Source: Phaseolus vulgaris (taxonomy: Eukaryota; Streptophyta; Magnoliopsida; Fabales; Fabaceae). Taken from it: DNA of 64,000 bases. Numbering within the stretch: the stretch's first letter is position 1; each line of letters starts with the position of its first letter. The stretch covers positions 2,049,913 through 2,113,912 of the forward strand of contig NC_023750.2 of NCBI RefSeq assembly GCF_000499845.2. Reading direction: 5' to 3'. Below are positions 24,901 through 37,659 of the stretch, piece after piece. The notes beneath the pieces are model-generated. The model had not been told where the DNA came from. It worked only from the letters and a program-made list of their open reading frames with translations, and did not search any database. Position numbers and translations under genes: made by a program.

Positions 24901-27369
24901 ACCCTAATTCGGAGCCTCACGCCACTTATGCTTTCATTCTCTGTATTTTTTTTCTTCTTCTTCGCTCTCTCTCTTCAACTCTTTTGAATGTTCTCTTCAC
25001 TCATTGCCTTTGTAAGTTTTTCCTATCCTCATTGCTTATTCTTCCTCCATTCTTCCTATTGGTTCATTTCTCATTCTTTTATACAATTCAAGTCAATTTA
25101 GTAACAATTGGTTTAGTTTAAATATTTTTTAATACTCATATTTTCCTATATCTCATTATTATAAGAAGTTGAACTATGTCAAATGGTATTCTTCAAAGGA
25201 TTTTAGGTTTAATTGATTTTTTTTATTTTATAAAATTTAAGAATTCGTTTGAGATAAATCATACATTAAGTTATCAATTCAGGTTTGAAATTTAATATTC
25301 TCACTTTCATACAAGGTCAAAAGTTCCTTACTCATCTTCTCTTCGGTCTTCAACTTCTCAGTTCTTTAATAAGTCTCAAAATTTAGTGATATTTTATGTA
25401 AAATGATAGGTACTTATGCATTTTAACTCTTGATAAAGTTATAATTCAACCTTTAATTTAGGAATTTGAACATTTTTACATACTTTTGATTATGAGATGA
25501 ATAAGAAGTATTTATTATCAAGTTTGTGCCAATTTCATAAATTTAGGAGAAGATGAAGATAAAGGGCTAAAAGAGGAATGACAAACTTAAAGACGAGGAG
25601 AAAAGACAAAGTTAGAGCATTCAAAACTCGCCCAAGCAAGATCACTCAAGAGGAAAACTTGCTCTCTAGAGAAAACTCGACCAAGAACTCACTTAGGCTT
25701 GCTTAAGTGAGTATGCTCCAGTGAAGTTATTTTTTATTCTTGCAAAACTCGCTTAAGTGAGTATGCTCCAATGACTTACACCAAATCAGGTTAAATAAGG
25801 GTGTGAAGAGAGTCGTAAAAGAAAGAAAAAGGATAATCAGAGATAGAAAATCCTAAAGGAGGCAACCGTCAAGGAGAAATGTTATGTATCTTCTTTTCTT
25901 GTTTTCAAATCAATACAAGTTGTAACAGAGACTTGATAAAAAGAACACCCAATAGAATTTTTAATGACGAAATAACAAAGGAAACTAAAATAAAGAAAAT
26001 AAGAAAGAAACATTATCACACAATGAATTTCCTTGGCATGTTTGTCCTAAAAAACAAAGCCATATTGATGAATTGTTAGTCGCATCCAATTTTCAAAATT
26101 AAACTAAGTTTTGCCCTATAGTAAAGTAGGCTCAACCTAGGTCAATGTAAAGACAACATGTCAAGTGAGAATCATTGTATGTATTCTTTCTTTCAAGAAT
26201 TAATAAGGGGGAAAATTGGAATTGGTATTGAAATGTAAAACGAGCTGAAAAATAAAGCAAAATGAAGACTATACCGTCTATAGATGATCGTTTAATAGAC
26301 CGTCTAGCAAAACTCAGGAATTAAAACACTAAAATGTAAATGACATAATAGTAAAAACATGAAATTAAAAGGTGATGGAGTTCCTTATTCATGGTTGTGA
26401 AACTAGCACTAGTTGACTTGGAATTGAAGGTGGAAGCAATGGAGGAATGGAGCCAAGGCAGAACTCAAAGAATTCCCATGGAGCTTGGAGTGTCGCGAGG
26501 TGTCTTGGAGAGTGATAGGTGAGGCCTAATCACTTGAAAAAGGAGAGGAGATCTACAAAGGTGTCTAACCTAAGGAGAGGCAAGACAAGGAGAGTTATAA
26601 GCTTACAAAATGGCAGCATAACTATTCATATGAATTTTGAAGACCCAAACATATCCTTTTTTAGGTAAAGAGGCCAACCAAAGGTTACAAGAGAATGGGT
26701 GGTAAAATTAAAAAATAAAAGATTCAAAGTAGGTGCCTACTTGTGTCACACGACAAACATGTTTGATATGGGCACCTTGTGACCTAATTATGTCTAATGA
26801 CCGATCTAGGGTTTAATGTGGATTGCAATTAAGCCCAATTATACCCTAGGTAACCCTAACCCTAATCTACTCAAGTCCAAAATACAAGCCAAAGTTCTAT
26901 TCTACTTTTAAACAAGAAATTTGAATTCTACTCTAGATTGTACCACTAGGTTATGCCTCCTTCAAACATGTATAAAAAATGTCTCTTCTTAGATTTTTTC
27001 TTTTAAGTTCCTCCAATACCTTATAGAGCTTTGGAGTGTCAACTTAATTAAATATTTATGTGATGATCAACTGTCAATAAACCTACACTTTTGAAACAGA
27101 GTTATATATAATCAAATATCTAACTTAGAATACTCGATTATATTAAGTTATAATCTGTTGTTTTTTACTTAAAGCTTTCTTTAAAATATTTTAGAAATAT
27201 TTTAAGATAAAATCAAGGTTCATAGTGAGTACGATGCAAAATCTAAAGGATCATCTATCTCTTGAAATATTTTATACTTTATATTTTTAGGTTCTAGCAA
27301 CATGATTTAAATTATATAATTTAGAGTTTCATGGAATTACAAAGTATCTCTCACAGTCACTAGAACTAT
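24901..27369. other. Intergenic, no gene seen
   Basis: At 24940-25010 a pyrimidine-rich, 5'UTR-like stretch follows the CACTA fragment. At 25670-25780 the phrase 'cgcttaagtgagtatgctcca' occurs twice in near-identical form, resembling retroelement debris. Positions 26390-26900 are GC-balanced and repeat-like, but no domain can be recognised. Confidence 0.4.
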
Positions 27370-27772
27370 CACTACAAGAAAATGATGAAATAGAAACTAA
27401 TTTTTAGAGACCAAAATAATTAGTTGCAATAGTAACTAAATTAGAGACCATCTTGGAAACTAAAACAAAAATTGGTTTCTAAATTAGTTTCTATTATTTT
27501 CTATTATTGTTAAATAGTTTCTAAATTGGTATCTAATTAGCAACCAATGTTTTATCTACCAATTATTTAGTTTCTAAATTTAGTCTTTAAAACCTTGGTT
27601 GCTAATTAGAGACCAATTTAGAAACTATTTAACAATGATAGAAAATAATATAAACTAATTTAGAAACCAATTTTTGTTTTAGTTTTCAAAATGGTCTCTA
27701 ATTTAGTTACTATTGCAATTAATTATTTTGGTCTCTAAAAATTGATTTTTATTTCATCATTTTCTTGTATGG
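27370..27772. mobile_element. CACTA-like MITE with TAT target duplication
   Basis: Left end CACTACAAGAAAATGATG, right end the inverse, CATCATTTTCTTGTATGG. Direct TAT flanks lie on both sides (27367-27369 and 27773-27775). The interior is a near-complete inverted repeat built from 'gtttctaaattagtttct' type units. It has no coding capacity. It is the best-preserved member of the family in this window. Confidence 0.75.
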
Positions 27773-28899
27773 TATACAACTTACAATTTCCCTTACAATT
27801 TCCCTTGGCATGACTTTTAATCGATATTCTGAGTGGAAAAGAAAAAAATTCTACACGTTGTTTTCCATAGAAATTTGCATTCCATGATCGAGAAGAAAAT
27901 TCAAACCCACTAACTAATGGGCATATATTCATCAAGTGGGGCACAGAGAATATCGTAATTGAAGTTATTGTTCTTAGTCACTTACGAATGCACTAAATTC
28001 AACTCTGCATCTCTAATTTCTTTCCATATTTTAGGAACCAGGAAAAAAATAATTTAAGAAATTTTAAACATATGGAAATTCATAGAAAAATATTTTCAAT
28101 TTAGTTCTGTAAAATTTTATTAATTATTTTGTTCACGATATAATATTAGTTGAAAGTTATGAATTTATTGTAATTGTATAAATTGACAAAGATATTTTTG
28201 ACTAAAAATATTGTTTGTATAGTAATCATAATTTCAATATAAAATAAATAATAATAATTAATCGAGATAGGAAAAGTTATAGTTACTTTTTTTCACTAAA
28301 ATTAATTCAAGTAAGTTATAGATACTTTCTTCACTAAAATAAATTCAAATGTTTTTTTTTAAGTAAAACATTAACAAGATAAAATCATTATAATACGATA
28401 TATCAATTAGGTTTGCACCTCAAAACTTAATAATCATATATTCTGTAATAATAATATTACTAAAAAAACAAAAGCATAAAGTATACAAACAAACGTATGG
28501 ACTAAACCAAAATTCATAACAATAAAAAACTATACTCCACTAAATCAAACCTATTTATAATAGATGGACACATTTTCAAACCAAACAAACTTTCTTTTCA
28601 AATTCACTAAAAAAAACAAAAAACTTGCTAATGTGTCAACACATGTGTTACCTTCTATTAAAATATGAAAGATTTTCAAACTTAAATATTCACTCATAGT
28701 CAAGAAACAATTCCATCTTTCTCAAAAACACCAAGGAACAATATTAGGGTTAATGAAGGATGCAAGATACATATGGAATCACTTTCTACCCATAAAAAAG
28801 TCAAATCTCAAACCATAGCCAATTTCACATCAATACAAAGATATGAAGAGAAATTACCTATGTATTCTCATTTGCTACCTTTGAAAATATTAGCACAAG
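27773..28899. other. AT-rich intergenic stretch, no gene seen
   Basis: No ORF, RNA gene or recognisable repeat. Two near-identical 'ttactttc/tttcactaaaat' phrases lie at 28280-28340. Confidence 0.45.
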
Positions 28900-29137
28900 T
28901 TATTATAAAGTGGACTTTAAGCCTAACTCAACCCCATAAAACCTACTTATAGGGTTGAGGTTTGCACCTACTTATATACAATGAATTGTCCTCATATCTA
29001 GTCGATGTGATACCATATTACAAAGTGGACTTAAAACCTAACTCAACCTCATAAAACCAGCTCATAGAGTTGAGGTTTGCACCCACTTATATACAATGAA
29101 TTGTCCTCATCTCTAGTCGATGTGAGATCTCCATCAC
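28900..29137 (-). mobile_element. Collapsed TRIM: two LTRs with the interior deleted
   Basis: Two minus-strand copies of the LTR seen at 52588 lie almost head to tail (about 28907-29003 and 29019-29137). Between them only the start of the primer-binding site (TGGTATC on the minus strand) remains, joined to the inside of the next LTR. This fits deletion within a terminal-repeat retrotransposon in miniature. Confidence 0.7.
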
Positions 29138-29608
29138 AAACTGCAAATTTAGGATTTTTGTTGCCTCATTCACATTGCACTTAACATAATGGACGATTTT
29201 GAAACAACCATAAAAATTTGAGGAGGTTTTTAGCATGTATAATGACATTAAAATGCTTTAAAACAACCAATTCATCAATATCCATCACACCTTTAAAGAA
29301 ATTGTTAGCATTGCAACTCATGCTATAATAAGGTTATTAATATAGAGAATATATGAATTAGATTTCCAAACTTTTAGGAATTTCTCATCTTCCATATCCT
29401 GCTAATCATGAAAACAATCAACCATATATATGCCTCAAATTTGATTGTTGGTAATTGTTAGAATGTGATTCAAGACACCTTAAAATTTGATTGTTGTTAA
29501 ACAATAAAGCATAAAAAGTGAAAATCCTCTATTTATAGGATGCAAGTTTTATAGAAGATAAATCATATGAAACATTGACTGCTTTATCTTACAAACGATA
29601 CAAGATAT

Positions 29609-29684
29609 GTGTTCTCTTTACTTCGTTTAATAAGAAAAAGTCTTAAGTGTTCTCTTTACTTTGTTTAATAAGAAAAAGTCTTAA
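29609..29684. repeat. 38-bp tandem duplication
   Basis: Two units starting gtgttctctttact at 29609 and 29647, differing at one base. No function is suggested. Confidence 0.85.
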
Positions 29685-29724
29685 AAGAAAAAATACATTC
29701 ACATAGTATTTTAAGCTAATATTC

Positions 29725-29945
29725 ACTGCAAGAAATTTTTTATTATTATGACAGGTTTTTCTTAGACAACAATTACCAACAAATTTTATCAACAATTTTT
29801 TTTCCATACAAAATATTAGAAAGATTAAAAAGAAAAATTGAGTGCAAATCATTATTTATTGGTAAAATCTGTCATTGATAAATTTCTTCAGCAATAAAGT
29901 TTTTAAAGACAATTTTCTATAAATTTCGTCCATAAATTTAATAAA
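29725..29945. mobile_element. Possible CACTA-like terminal fragment
   Basis: CACTGCAAGAAATTTTTT near 29725 resembles the CACTRCAAGAAA terminus, and the following 200 bp contain loosely inverted 'accaacaaatttt'-type segments. The right end was not found. Confidence 0.3.
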
Positions 29946-29949
29946 ACGG

Positions 29950-30370
29950 TAATTATAATAATAATAATAATAATGTTAATATTAATAAATTAATAATAAT
30001 TATAATAGTATTAATAATTAAAATAATGATAATAATATTAATTACAACAATAGGAATAATATTAATAGTAAAAACATAGTAAGAATAATAATAATTAGAA
30101 CTTGATAACTAAATGACTTTAATCTAGTGGTTAGAATCTGTTGTATTTAGTGGACTTTGGTTTAACTTATATGTAACAAAATGGTAATATTAACTTTAAT
30201 AACTTTAATGATAATATAATAGTAACAAAAGTTAATAGTAATAAAAAATAATAGTAAATAATAATAATAAAATTATAAATGATAAATAATATTTTTTAAA
30301 TTAATAATAGTAGTATTATTAATAGTAGGTTTAATAATAGTAATATTTTTTAAATTAATAATAGTAATAT
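29950..30370. repeat. AAT-rich low-complexity tract
   Basis: Imperfect (AAT)n and (TAA)n runs, interrupted by a short unique stretch around 30100-30180. Confidence 0.8.
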
Positions 30371-32528
30371 CCTTTGGGATTGAGAGTAATTTGCTCAAAC
30401 TCTTATGTATTAAGATGATATTTATTTATAATATTCAGTTCTTGATTGATGATTTGTATTATCATTTTATTCTCAAAGCTTAAACTATTCATGATTTTGA
30501 TCCTTAGATTTGACTAGAAAGTACTTTTGAGTATCTGACTTAAACGATCATGCTTGACATATTTCAATGCTAGGAATATATTTGAAATGTTGATTGCTTT
30601 ATAACATCTTTTGTAATGATAAGGAATTTTTATAAATATGGGAGGAATCGATATGAATGATTTTTATATATGCATCAATGTCAATCAGAATGAAATGTTA
30701 TATATTTTTATTCATTGAAACTACAAATGAGTAAAGAAGGATTAACCACATTTTCAATTTTCCAAATTGACTCATTCAAATCATTTAATTTTCTTTCAAA
30801 TCAAATTATTGTATATATTCTTATACTTAGTGAATGCTACTATTAGGATTTTAAATAAATGTTTCTTCTGAGTTCGATATCCGTCCTTAGAAACAAATTA
30901 TTACTTTTGACTCGGTACACTTGTCATAAAAGAGTCATCATACGTGTATATACAAGGATTAAGAAAATGATATTTATGTATTTCTACTTCCTCTTCTTCA
31001 TTTTTCTTAGCCTGAGTTAGTGATGACGAAATGGAGATACATCAAAATTTGACCATAATACATACAAGAAAAAGATAAAGTTAAGAATATTATTGGTTGA
31101 AAAATATTGGTTCTTAATAATTAAATAAAATCACAACTTCAAAGTAAATCACCGAATCATGTAATTTTTAAGTGATGATACATGTAATATTTAAACAACT
31201 CTAGTTTTGAATATTTAAGTAGGGCTACTCCACAAATAGTGTTGACTCGACTTAAGTCGTTTTATAAAGTAGTCAACGATGAATTAAAGTTAAAAATCAA
31301 TCTAGAAATGCAGACAATTATGTTAGAGGGATAAGAACGAATGCACAAGTTTTCCACAATAGGGAGAAAAAGAGGTAACTAGTAACATATTTCCATTGAT
31401 TCAAGACTTTTGTAATGATGATAAAAGATAAAGACACTAATAATCATATTCTTCTAAACATATAGACTTTTCTCCCACTTATTTCTTCCTTATACCCCAC
31501 GTATATATTCAAAATATTATTTATATGAAATATGTATTATTATAATTATTAAAATGTTTGATATATTAATATTTAAATATATTATTTTATTCTTAATGAT
31601 CTAGTATTACAAATATTAATCACGATAAATTTATACATATTTTTTCATTAATAAACAATAAAAGTATTAAATGAAAAATAAACAAGTTTTTCATGATCTC
31701 AATGAGAACCATATTTGAAAAATAATATACTTTAAAATTAATAATAGTCACACTAAAATTAAACTTTGATAAATATAGGATGATGATTGACTTTTTGTAT
31801 TGTATTGAATGACGTATTTGAATTTATATGTTTGAGGTCATAAACACCTTTCAACATCATATCCTATATATATTTGAAAAACTAAAATGAAGAAGAATAC
31901 AAAAAGGAAGTGCTGTAGGAAGAATAGTAAAAGAAATATAGTATATTTATTGGTTTATATCATGTTCAGAATTAAATTTACCACATTAATAAAATTTAAT
32001 ATAAAAATAGAGTATAAGTAATATTTAAATATCTTATTTGAAAATAAAATGTGTGTAACTATTTTCTAAAAAAATATAAAAAATAGAATATTTATGTAAA
32101 AATGTGAAAATACGCTGTTAATGATGTTCACAATAATTTCAATTAAAAGTGGCGTATTTTTATAAAAATAAAAATTGAAATAACATTACTTTTTCCAAAA
32201 ATATAAATATTTTTTTTATTTTAATATTATATATATATATATATATATATTTCTTTGTAATGATAGTTGTGTTTTCGCACTAAAATTGTGATGAATATAA
32301 TATTTTTGTAAATATTCTATTGCATAATACTCTCTATTAATATTTGTGTTTTTGAAAAAAAATTATTTTTTTAAGTGGTAGGACTAGAAGTATGATAAAT
32401 ACAAAATCACTCATCTATATTTTATATGGTAGTTCTTTTGTAATTTTTGTTTATTACTATTTTTATATGTATGTTTTTTCATTGCAATCTATATGCACGT
32501 CGTGTGTTGTTAATTTAAAGGTTTTGAT
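30371..32528. other. AT-rich intergenic stretch, no gene seen
   Basis: No ORF or RNA gene. An (AT)n run lies at 32228-32250. Confidence 0.5.
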
Positions 32529-34479
32529 TAGAGTGGTGATGAAAATCATGCAATCCAAATTCAAATAAATAGATTTAAAAATTTATATCTATTTTAATTA
32601 TATCAAATATATTTAAATTAAAAATTTAAATTACAAAATCCAATCCATAATTATCTAAATCCATATTAGTTTTAATCTATTTAAATGGATTTATCTCAAA
32701 TCCAAATTCATATTTTCGGATTTTAAATCCAATCCATTTAATCGGATACGGATTAGATGTAGATTGGATACATCTTTGGATTATCCAAATTGCATTTTGG
32801 GTTGGATTTTGACTTGGCTTAATTCAGGTTGAGTCAAGACAATTCAGGCCCATGTTGAGCAAAGTCGGCCCAAGTCCACGTCGAGCTGAATCGTTCGGGT
32901 TCAAGTTGAATCAAGTCGTTATGGGCCAAAGTCGAGTCAAGTCATTTCGGGCCAAAGTCGAGCCGAGTCAACCCTAGGCCAAGTCGAGCTGAGTGGCCAA
33001 TATTGAGTCGACCCGTGTCGGTCGGGGTTGATATCGAGCTGAGTTGGCCCATGCGAATGTCTAGTCGAGCCGGTCCAGGCCCATGTCGAGCTGAGTCTTT
33101 TGGGTCCGATATTGAGTCCACGGGGTCTGGGCCGATATCGAGCCGAGTTGGCTCATGCCAATGTCTAGTCGAGCCGGTCCAGGCCCATGTCGATCTGAGT
33201 CTTTCGGGTCTGATATTGAGTCGAGCGGGCCTGGACCGATATCCAGACGATGTCAAGCTGATGTCAAGCCAACCGGGCCCAGGCTGATGTCGAGTTGAGT
33301 ATGTCTGGATTGAGGTCAAGCCGAGTGGGCCAAGACCAATATTGAGTCGAGCGGGCCCGGGTTGATGTCAAGCCGAGCAGGCCCGGGCCAATGTCGAGTT
33401 GAACGGGCCCAGGCTGATGTCGAGCTGAGAGGGCCTGAGCCCACATCGAGCCGAGCAGTCTCAGGCCCATGTCGAGCCGAGCAGGCTACGGCTGATGTCA
33501 AGTTGAGCGAGCCCAGGCCGATGTCAAGCTGAGCGGGTCCCGGCGGATGTCGAGCCGAGCGAGCCTGTGCCGATGTCGAATCGTTTGGGCCCGGACCGAT
33601 TTCGAGTTGAGCGGGCTCGGGCTGATATCGAGCTGAGCGGGCACGGGCTAATGTTGAGTCGTTCTGGCCCGGGTCAATGTTGATTCGTGCGGGCCCTGGT
33701 CGATGTCGAGTCATTTAGGGCCGGACCTATGTATAGTTCAGCCGAGCGGGCAAGGGCCGATGTCAAGTCGTTCAGGCGGGGGCCAATGTCGAGTCGTCCA
33801 GGCCCGCGTCGATATCAAGTCGTTCGGGCCCGGACCCGGGCTGATATCAAGCCGAGCGGGCCCAGACCGAAGTCGAGTTGTTTGAGCCGAGCGAGGCTAG
33901 GCCGATGTCGAGCCGTTCGGGCTCGGGCCGATGTCGAGTAGAGGGGGGCCCGAGCAGATGTCGAGTCGAGCGGGCCCGAGCCGATGTTGAGTTGTCCAAG
34001 CCGGGGCCGATGTCGAGTCGTTCGGGCCCAAACCGATTTCGAGCCTTGCGGGCCCATGCCGATATTGAGTCGTTCAGGCCCGGGCCGATGTCGAGCCGAG
34101 CAGGCCCGAGTTGAAGTCGATTCGTCCGGGTTCGGGCCGATGTTGATTTGTCCGGGCCTGGGTCGATGTCGAGTTGTCCGGGTCTGGGCCGATGTATAGT
34201 TGAGTTGGTCCACGTCCAGGTTGAGTCGGCTTAAGGGCAGTTCGAGCTAAGTTAGTCTGTGTCCATATCAAAACAGATTTAATTTAATTGACAAAGTGTA
34301 TTTAAACTAATGAACAAAGTGGATTTAATCTAGATTTAATCCACTTTAAATGGATTTTAAAAAAATCCAAATATATTTGATCTAGTTAAAATGGATATGA
34401 ATTTTAAATCCAATCCCTTTATTTAGATTTGGATTGGATCTAGATTGGATTTTGAAAAATTCAATTCATGACTACCCTA
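32529..34479. mobile_element. Possible hAT-like non-autonomous element carrying a minisatellite
   Basis: The left edge reads TAGAGTGGTGATGAA and the right edge, inverted, TAGGGTAGTCATGAA, an imperfect terminal inverted repeat. Both subterminal zones (32560-32800 and 34300-34460) are full of 'ggatttaaatccaatcc' words in both orientations. Such ends and subterminal repeats are typical of plant hAT-type non-autonomous elements. No 8-bp target duplication was found (gttttgat against caaataac), so the call is tentative. Confidence 0.4.
32815..34260. repeat. GC-rich 26-bp minisatellite, about 55 units
   Basis: Units of the form GATGTCGAGCCGAGCGGGCC plus 6 bases (consensus tail cgggcc) repeat every 26 bp with heavy point variation. 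GC content is far above the surrounding DNA. Because 26 is not a multiple of 3, every frame is sampled and long stop-free frames appear on both strands as a by-product, not as genes. A 104-bp (4 x 26) higher-order unit is visible at 33043-33250. Confidence 0.9.
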
Positions 34480-35233
34480 CAAATAACACATATTACACTA
34501 GTTCTATGAAACATATTACATCACTTATCGGTAATGTAGATCTCATGTAAAATGTCAATTATATATTACATCTATTGTGATGCAAAATACTAAAATTTGA
34601 CTAAAATAATTAAAAAAATAACATTCAGAAAAAACATATTATACGTACTTATTGTAATTTCCAATGTAATATGTATAAAGTGTATATGATTTTGGTACAT
34701 ATATTATACCGTTACATTCCTAACCGGTGTATCATGTACACTGAATATGTGACTTGGGAAAAGAATGTGGCCACGTGTTCCACTAGCTAACATATAGTGA
34801 TTTTTTTACTCACTGTTATTATAGAAATATATAGTGATTTTTTTACTCACTATTATTATTACTTTAGAATTCTTAGTAACTCGAATGTTAAAGAGTTTTG
34901 TACAACCTCATCCTATTCCAATCATTTCTCATTACTAAGAAGTCCACAAACTTAAAAATAAAAAGGAAATTTCACTGTTTTCATATTTCCTTGAAGTGCA
35001 CTCCACTTTCCTCTTGCTAATATAACTAACTAATGAAGTACTTCTACTTTTTTGACCGATGAAAATTGCCACTTAAAAAATAGTAATTAATAATTCCTTA
35101 ATTACGAAATTTTCATTTAAAATGAAAAAAAAAATATGGATCTAGTTTGCTTGTAACTATATTTTCCATTTCTTTTGAGGTGACGAAATAATCAAATTCC
35201 TTCTGCATCATCATACCTTCTCCTTCCTCCTCC

Positions 35234-35235
<2 letters not shown>

Positions 35236-35284
<49 letters not shown>
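35236..35284. repeat. (TA)n microsatellite
   Basis: About 24 uninterrupted TA dinucleotides following a pyrimidine-rich run. Confidence 0.95.
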
Positions 35285-35287
<3 letters not shown>

Positions 35288-35646
35288 TTCAACACTTTTT
35301 GAATAAGTTGAAGAGTGTGATGTATTTTTTTTCATTATCAAGTGATGGTGGTTGTGGTTGTTTATGGTGAATGTTGGTGGTTGAGATAAATTTTGTGATA
35401 TTTTTAGTGGCAGAGAATATGTTTTCGTTCGTTTATTTTTTTACTTTTGAAAGTCACAAAGTCCAGAAAAAAAAGTCAAATACAAAAACGGAATACATAA
35501 CTCAAAATATTTATCTTCATATTGAAAATATCAAATACAACAACTTTTTTTATTAATTATTTGAAACACGATTAAATGATAAAATTATTCTCTCAAACGC
35601 TATTCCAAGAAAAATGAAAGTATTGCTAGAAAGGAAGTATATAACT

Positions 35647-35770
35647 TGAAGAGAAATGTAAAACGTAGAAGTGGAAATGAAGTAACTCAACATAAGTATA
35701 AAATATAGAAGAGAAATATAAAACGTAGAAATGTAAATGAAGTAACTCAACATAAGTATAAAATAAATAT
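35647..35770. repeat. 60-bp tandem repeat, just over 2 units
   Basis: 'tgaagtaactcaacataagt' recurs 60 bp apart, preceded each time by 'gagaaat(g/a)taaaacgtagaa'. Confidence 0.85.
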
Positions 35771-37659
35771 AGAAATATAAAATGGAGAAGTAGAATGAAA
35801 TTATTTAAAAATGTGAAATTATATTATTTAAAAATTTTAAAAATGTTAAAATAATTTTTTTAATATCGAGGTGGAGGAAGGATAATTTACGGAGGTGGAG
35901 GAGAAGTTTTAATTCTGAAGTTGACGTGACCCATTTTTAGTGAAGTCTTGTGGAAGTTTTTGCGCGTAATTTTAGCCTCACTTTTTTCTTTGTTATGCAC
36001 TGGATCATCAGAAAATTTAGATCATTATTAACTTTTAGTGTATGCTACATAAAAGCGTTAACATCATCATAGAAAAATTAAATTATTGATGGTTGGAACA
36101 TAACTGGTGCACCAATCTCATTTTTTATTGATTGAATTCAATTTAATTTAACAAGTGATATTTTCTTCATCATGTCACATCTATACTACTTTAAAAATAA
36201 TTAATAAATTATTTTAATCGGTAACTTTTGAAACATATTTAAACCTTAATTTTATCATCATTATTAACCATTTAACTTCATAAATCTGGGTTACATTTGT
36301 TTTTCATTTTTAAATATAAAATCAATCTTTTTAGTTATGTAATAGGAACAAAGTTGCTTTAATCCTTTCTATTCAAAATTTTATTTATAAATATTATTAT
36401 ATATAAATACTTTGGAAGATAAATAAAGAGATTATATGAATGTAAAATTAAAATAGATTATCATATACAGAACTTGTAATTTTTAATAACATATTTTTCT
36501 CAGTTTTTTTGGGACAAACATATCAAAACAAATATTTTTCGGATTAGAAAGAATCAATTTTAAATTTAAGAAAAAAAATACCCAATACATTATTGATAGT
36601 TGTCATTTTGTTGTCAAATTAAAATTCAATATGGACTGTTAGACTATCTAACACTAAAGAGATGGTAGTATAGAAAAAAGTAAAATGATCCCAAGTTGTT
36701 TTCTAACGAATCTAATAATAAAATCAGTAAATTAGTGTTTTCTACAAATAAGAAATGTTAGCAATAATAATAAAGTAAAATGGGGTGAGTTTGTTTAGTA
36801 AAAAAAAATAAAGTAGACGATAAAAATTAATGAAGAAAGCAGGTTGACCCTCAAGCTTTTCCAACATTGAATTCTTTATCTAAATAAAATTGAATTGACC
36901 AAACATGCATCAGTCAGAGACAATCAAATCTCATGAGTGAAACATGTGTTAACTAATTTATCCATGCATCTACTGATATGGTTTTTAATCTCTTACCTCT
37001 TGAATCATGTGCCCAAGAGATTATTCAGAAAAGTAAACAAGAGTAAAGACAAAATTGAATTATCAAAATGCTTTCAAAATAAATCCCCAAAACAACAATT
37101 AGACTTAGAAAAACAAGAGAATCGACCAAAAGACTTTAGCCTTCCATGCAGAGACAAAACAAAAAGATTATAAAGAAGAAAATTAAGAAAACCCTAATGC
37201 TATGTTTTCTAAATGTTATTGTCAAGCTCTAGAGCTTGATGATTTATCCTTGAAGCTTCTATATTTTATAGAGTTATCTGCTTCAAGAATCTAGGGAAAA
37301 TATTATGGTTCAGATTTTGTTAACAGTTTCTCAATTTCGAACTTTCCAAAATTCTCGAGTTCCATTTCTAGTTTTATCACAATTTTGTTTCTTCGTATTT
37401 TGCGGAATATTTCCTTCCAATTTTGTTATGGAGATATTGTAGATTTTATTCTCTTACTCTTCTCCTCAAATTTTGTTTTCTATTTTTGTTTCAAATAAGT
37501 AACTTCAGCTTGCGCATATTGAGCCCATTCACAGTGTTAAACACCTCCTTTAGATCATTTATATTGAGAAATATTAGACCATCTACCCTAAAAACACATA
37601 ATGAACAAAAATATATGATGACTTTAGAACATACAATTCTAAAGAAAGAACGTAATTTC

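Larger units (their letters stand above)
34480..37659. other. AT-rich intergenic stretch with small tandem repeats
   Basis: No gene seen. It holds a 36-bp tandem duplication ('tatagtgatttttttactcac', about 34794-34860), a TA microsatellite (35236-35284) and a 60-bp tandem repeat (35647-35770). Confidence 0.5.

Noticed and set aside
32942..34271. Long Arg/Ser/Pro-rich frames on both strands of the GC minisatellite
   Set aside because: A 26-bp repeat lacking stops gives open frames everywhere; overlapping frames on both strands and the absence of splice or promoter context argue against a gene.
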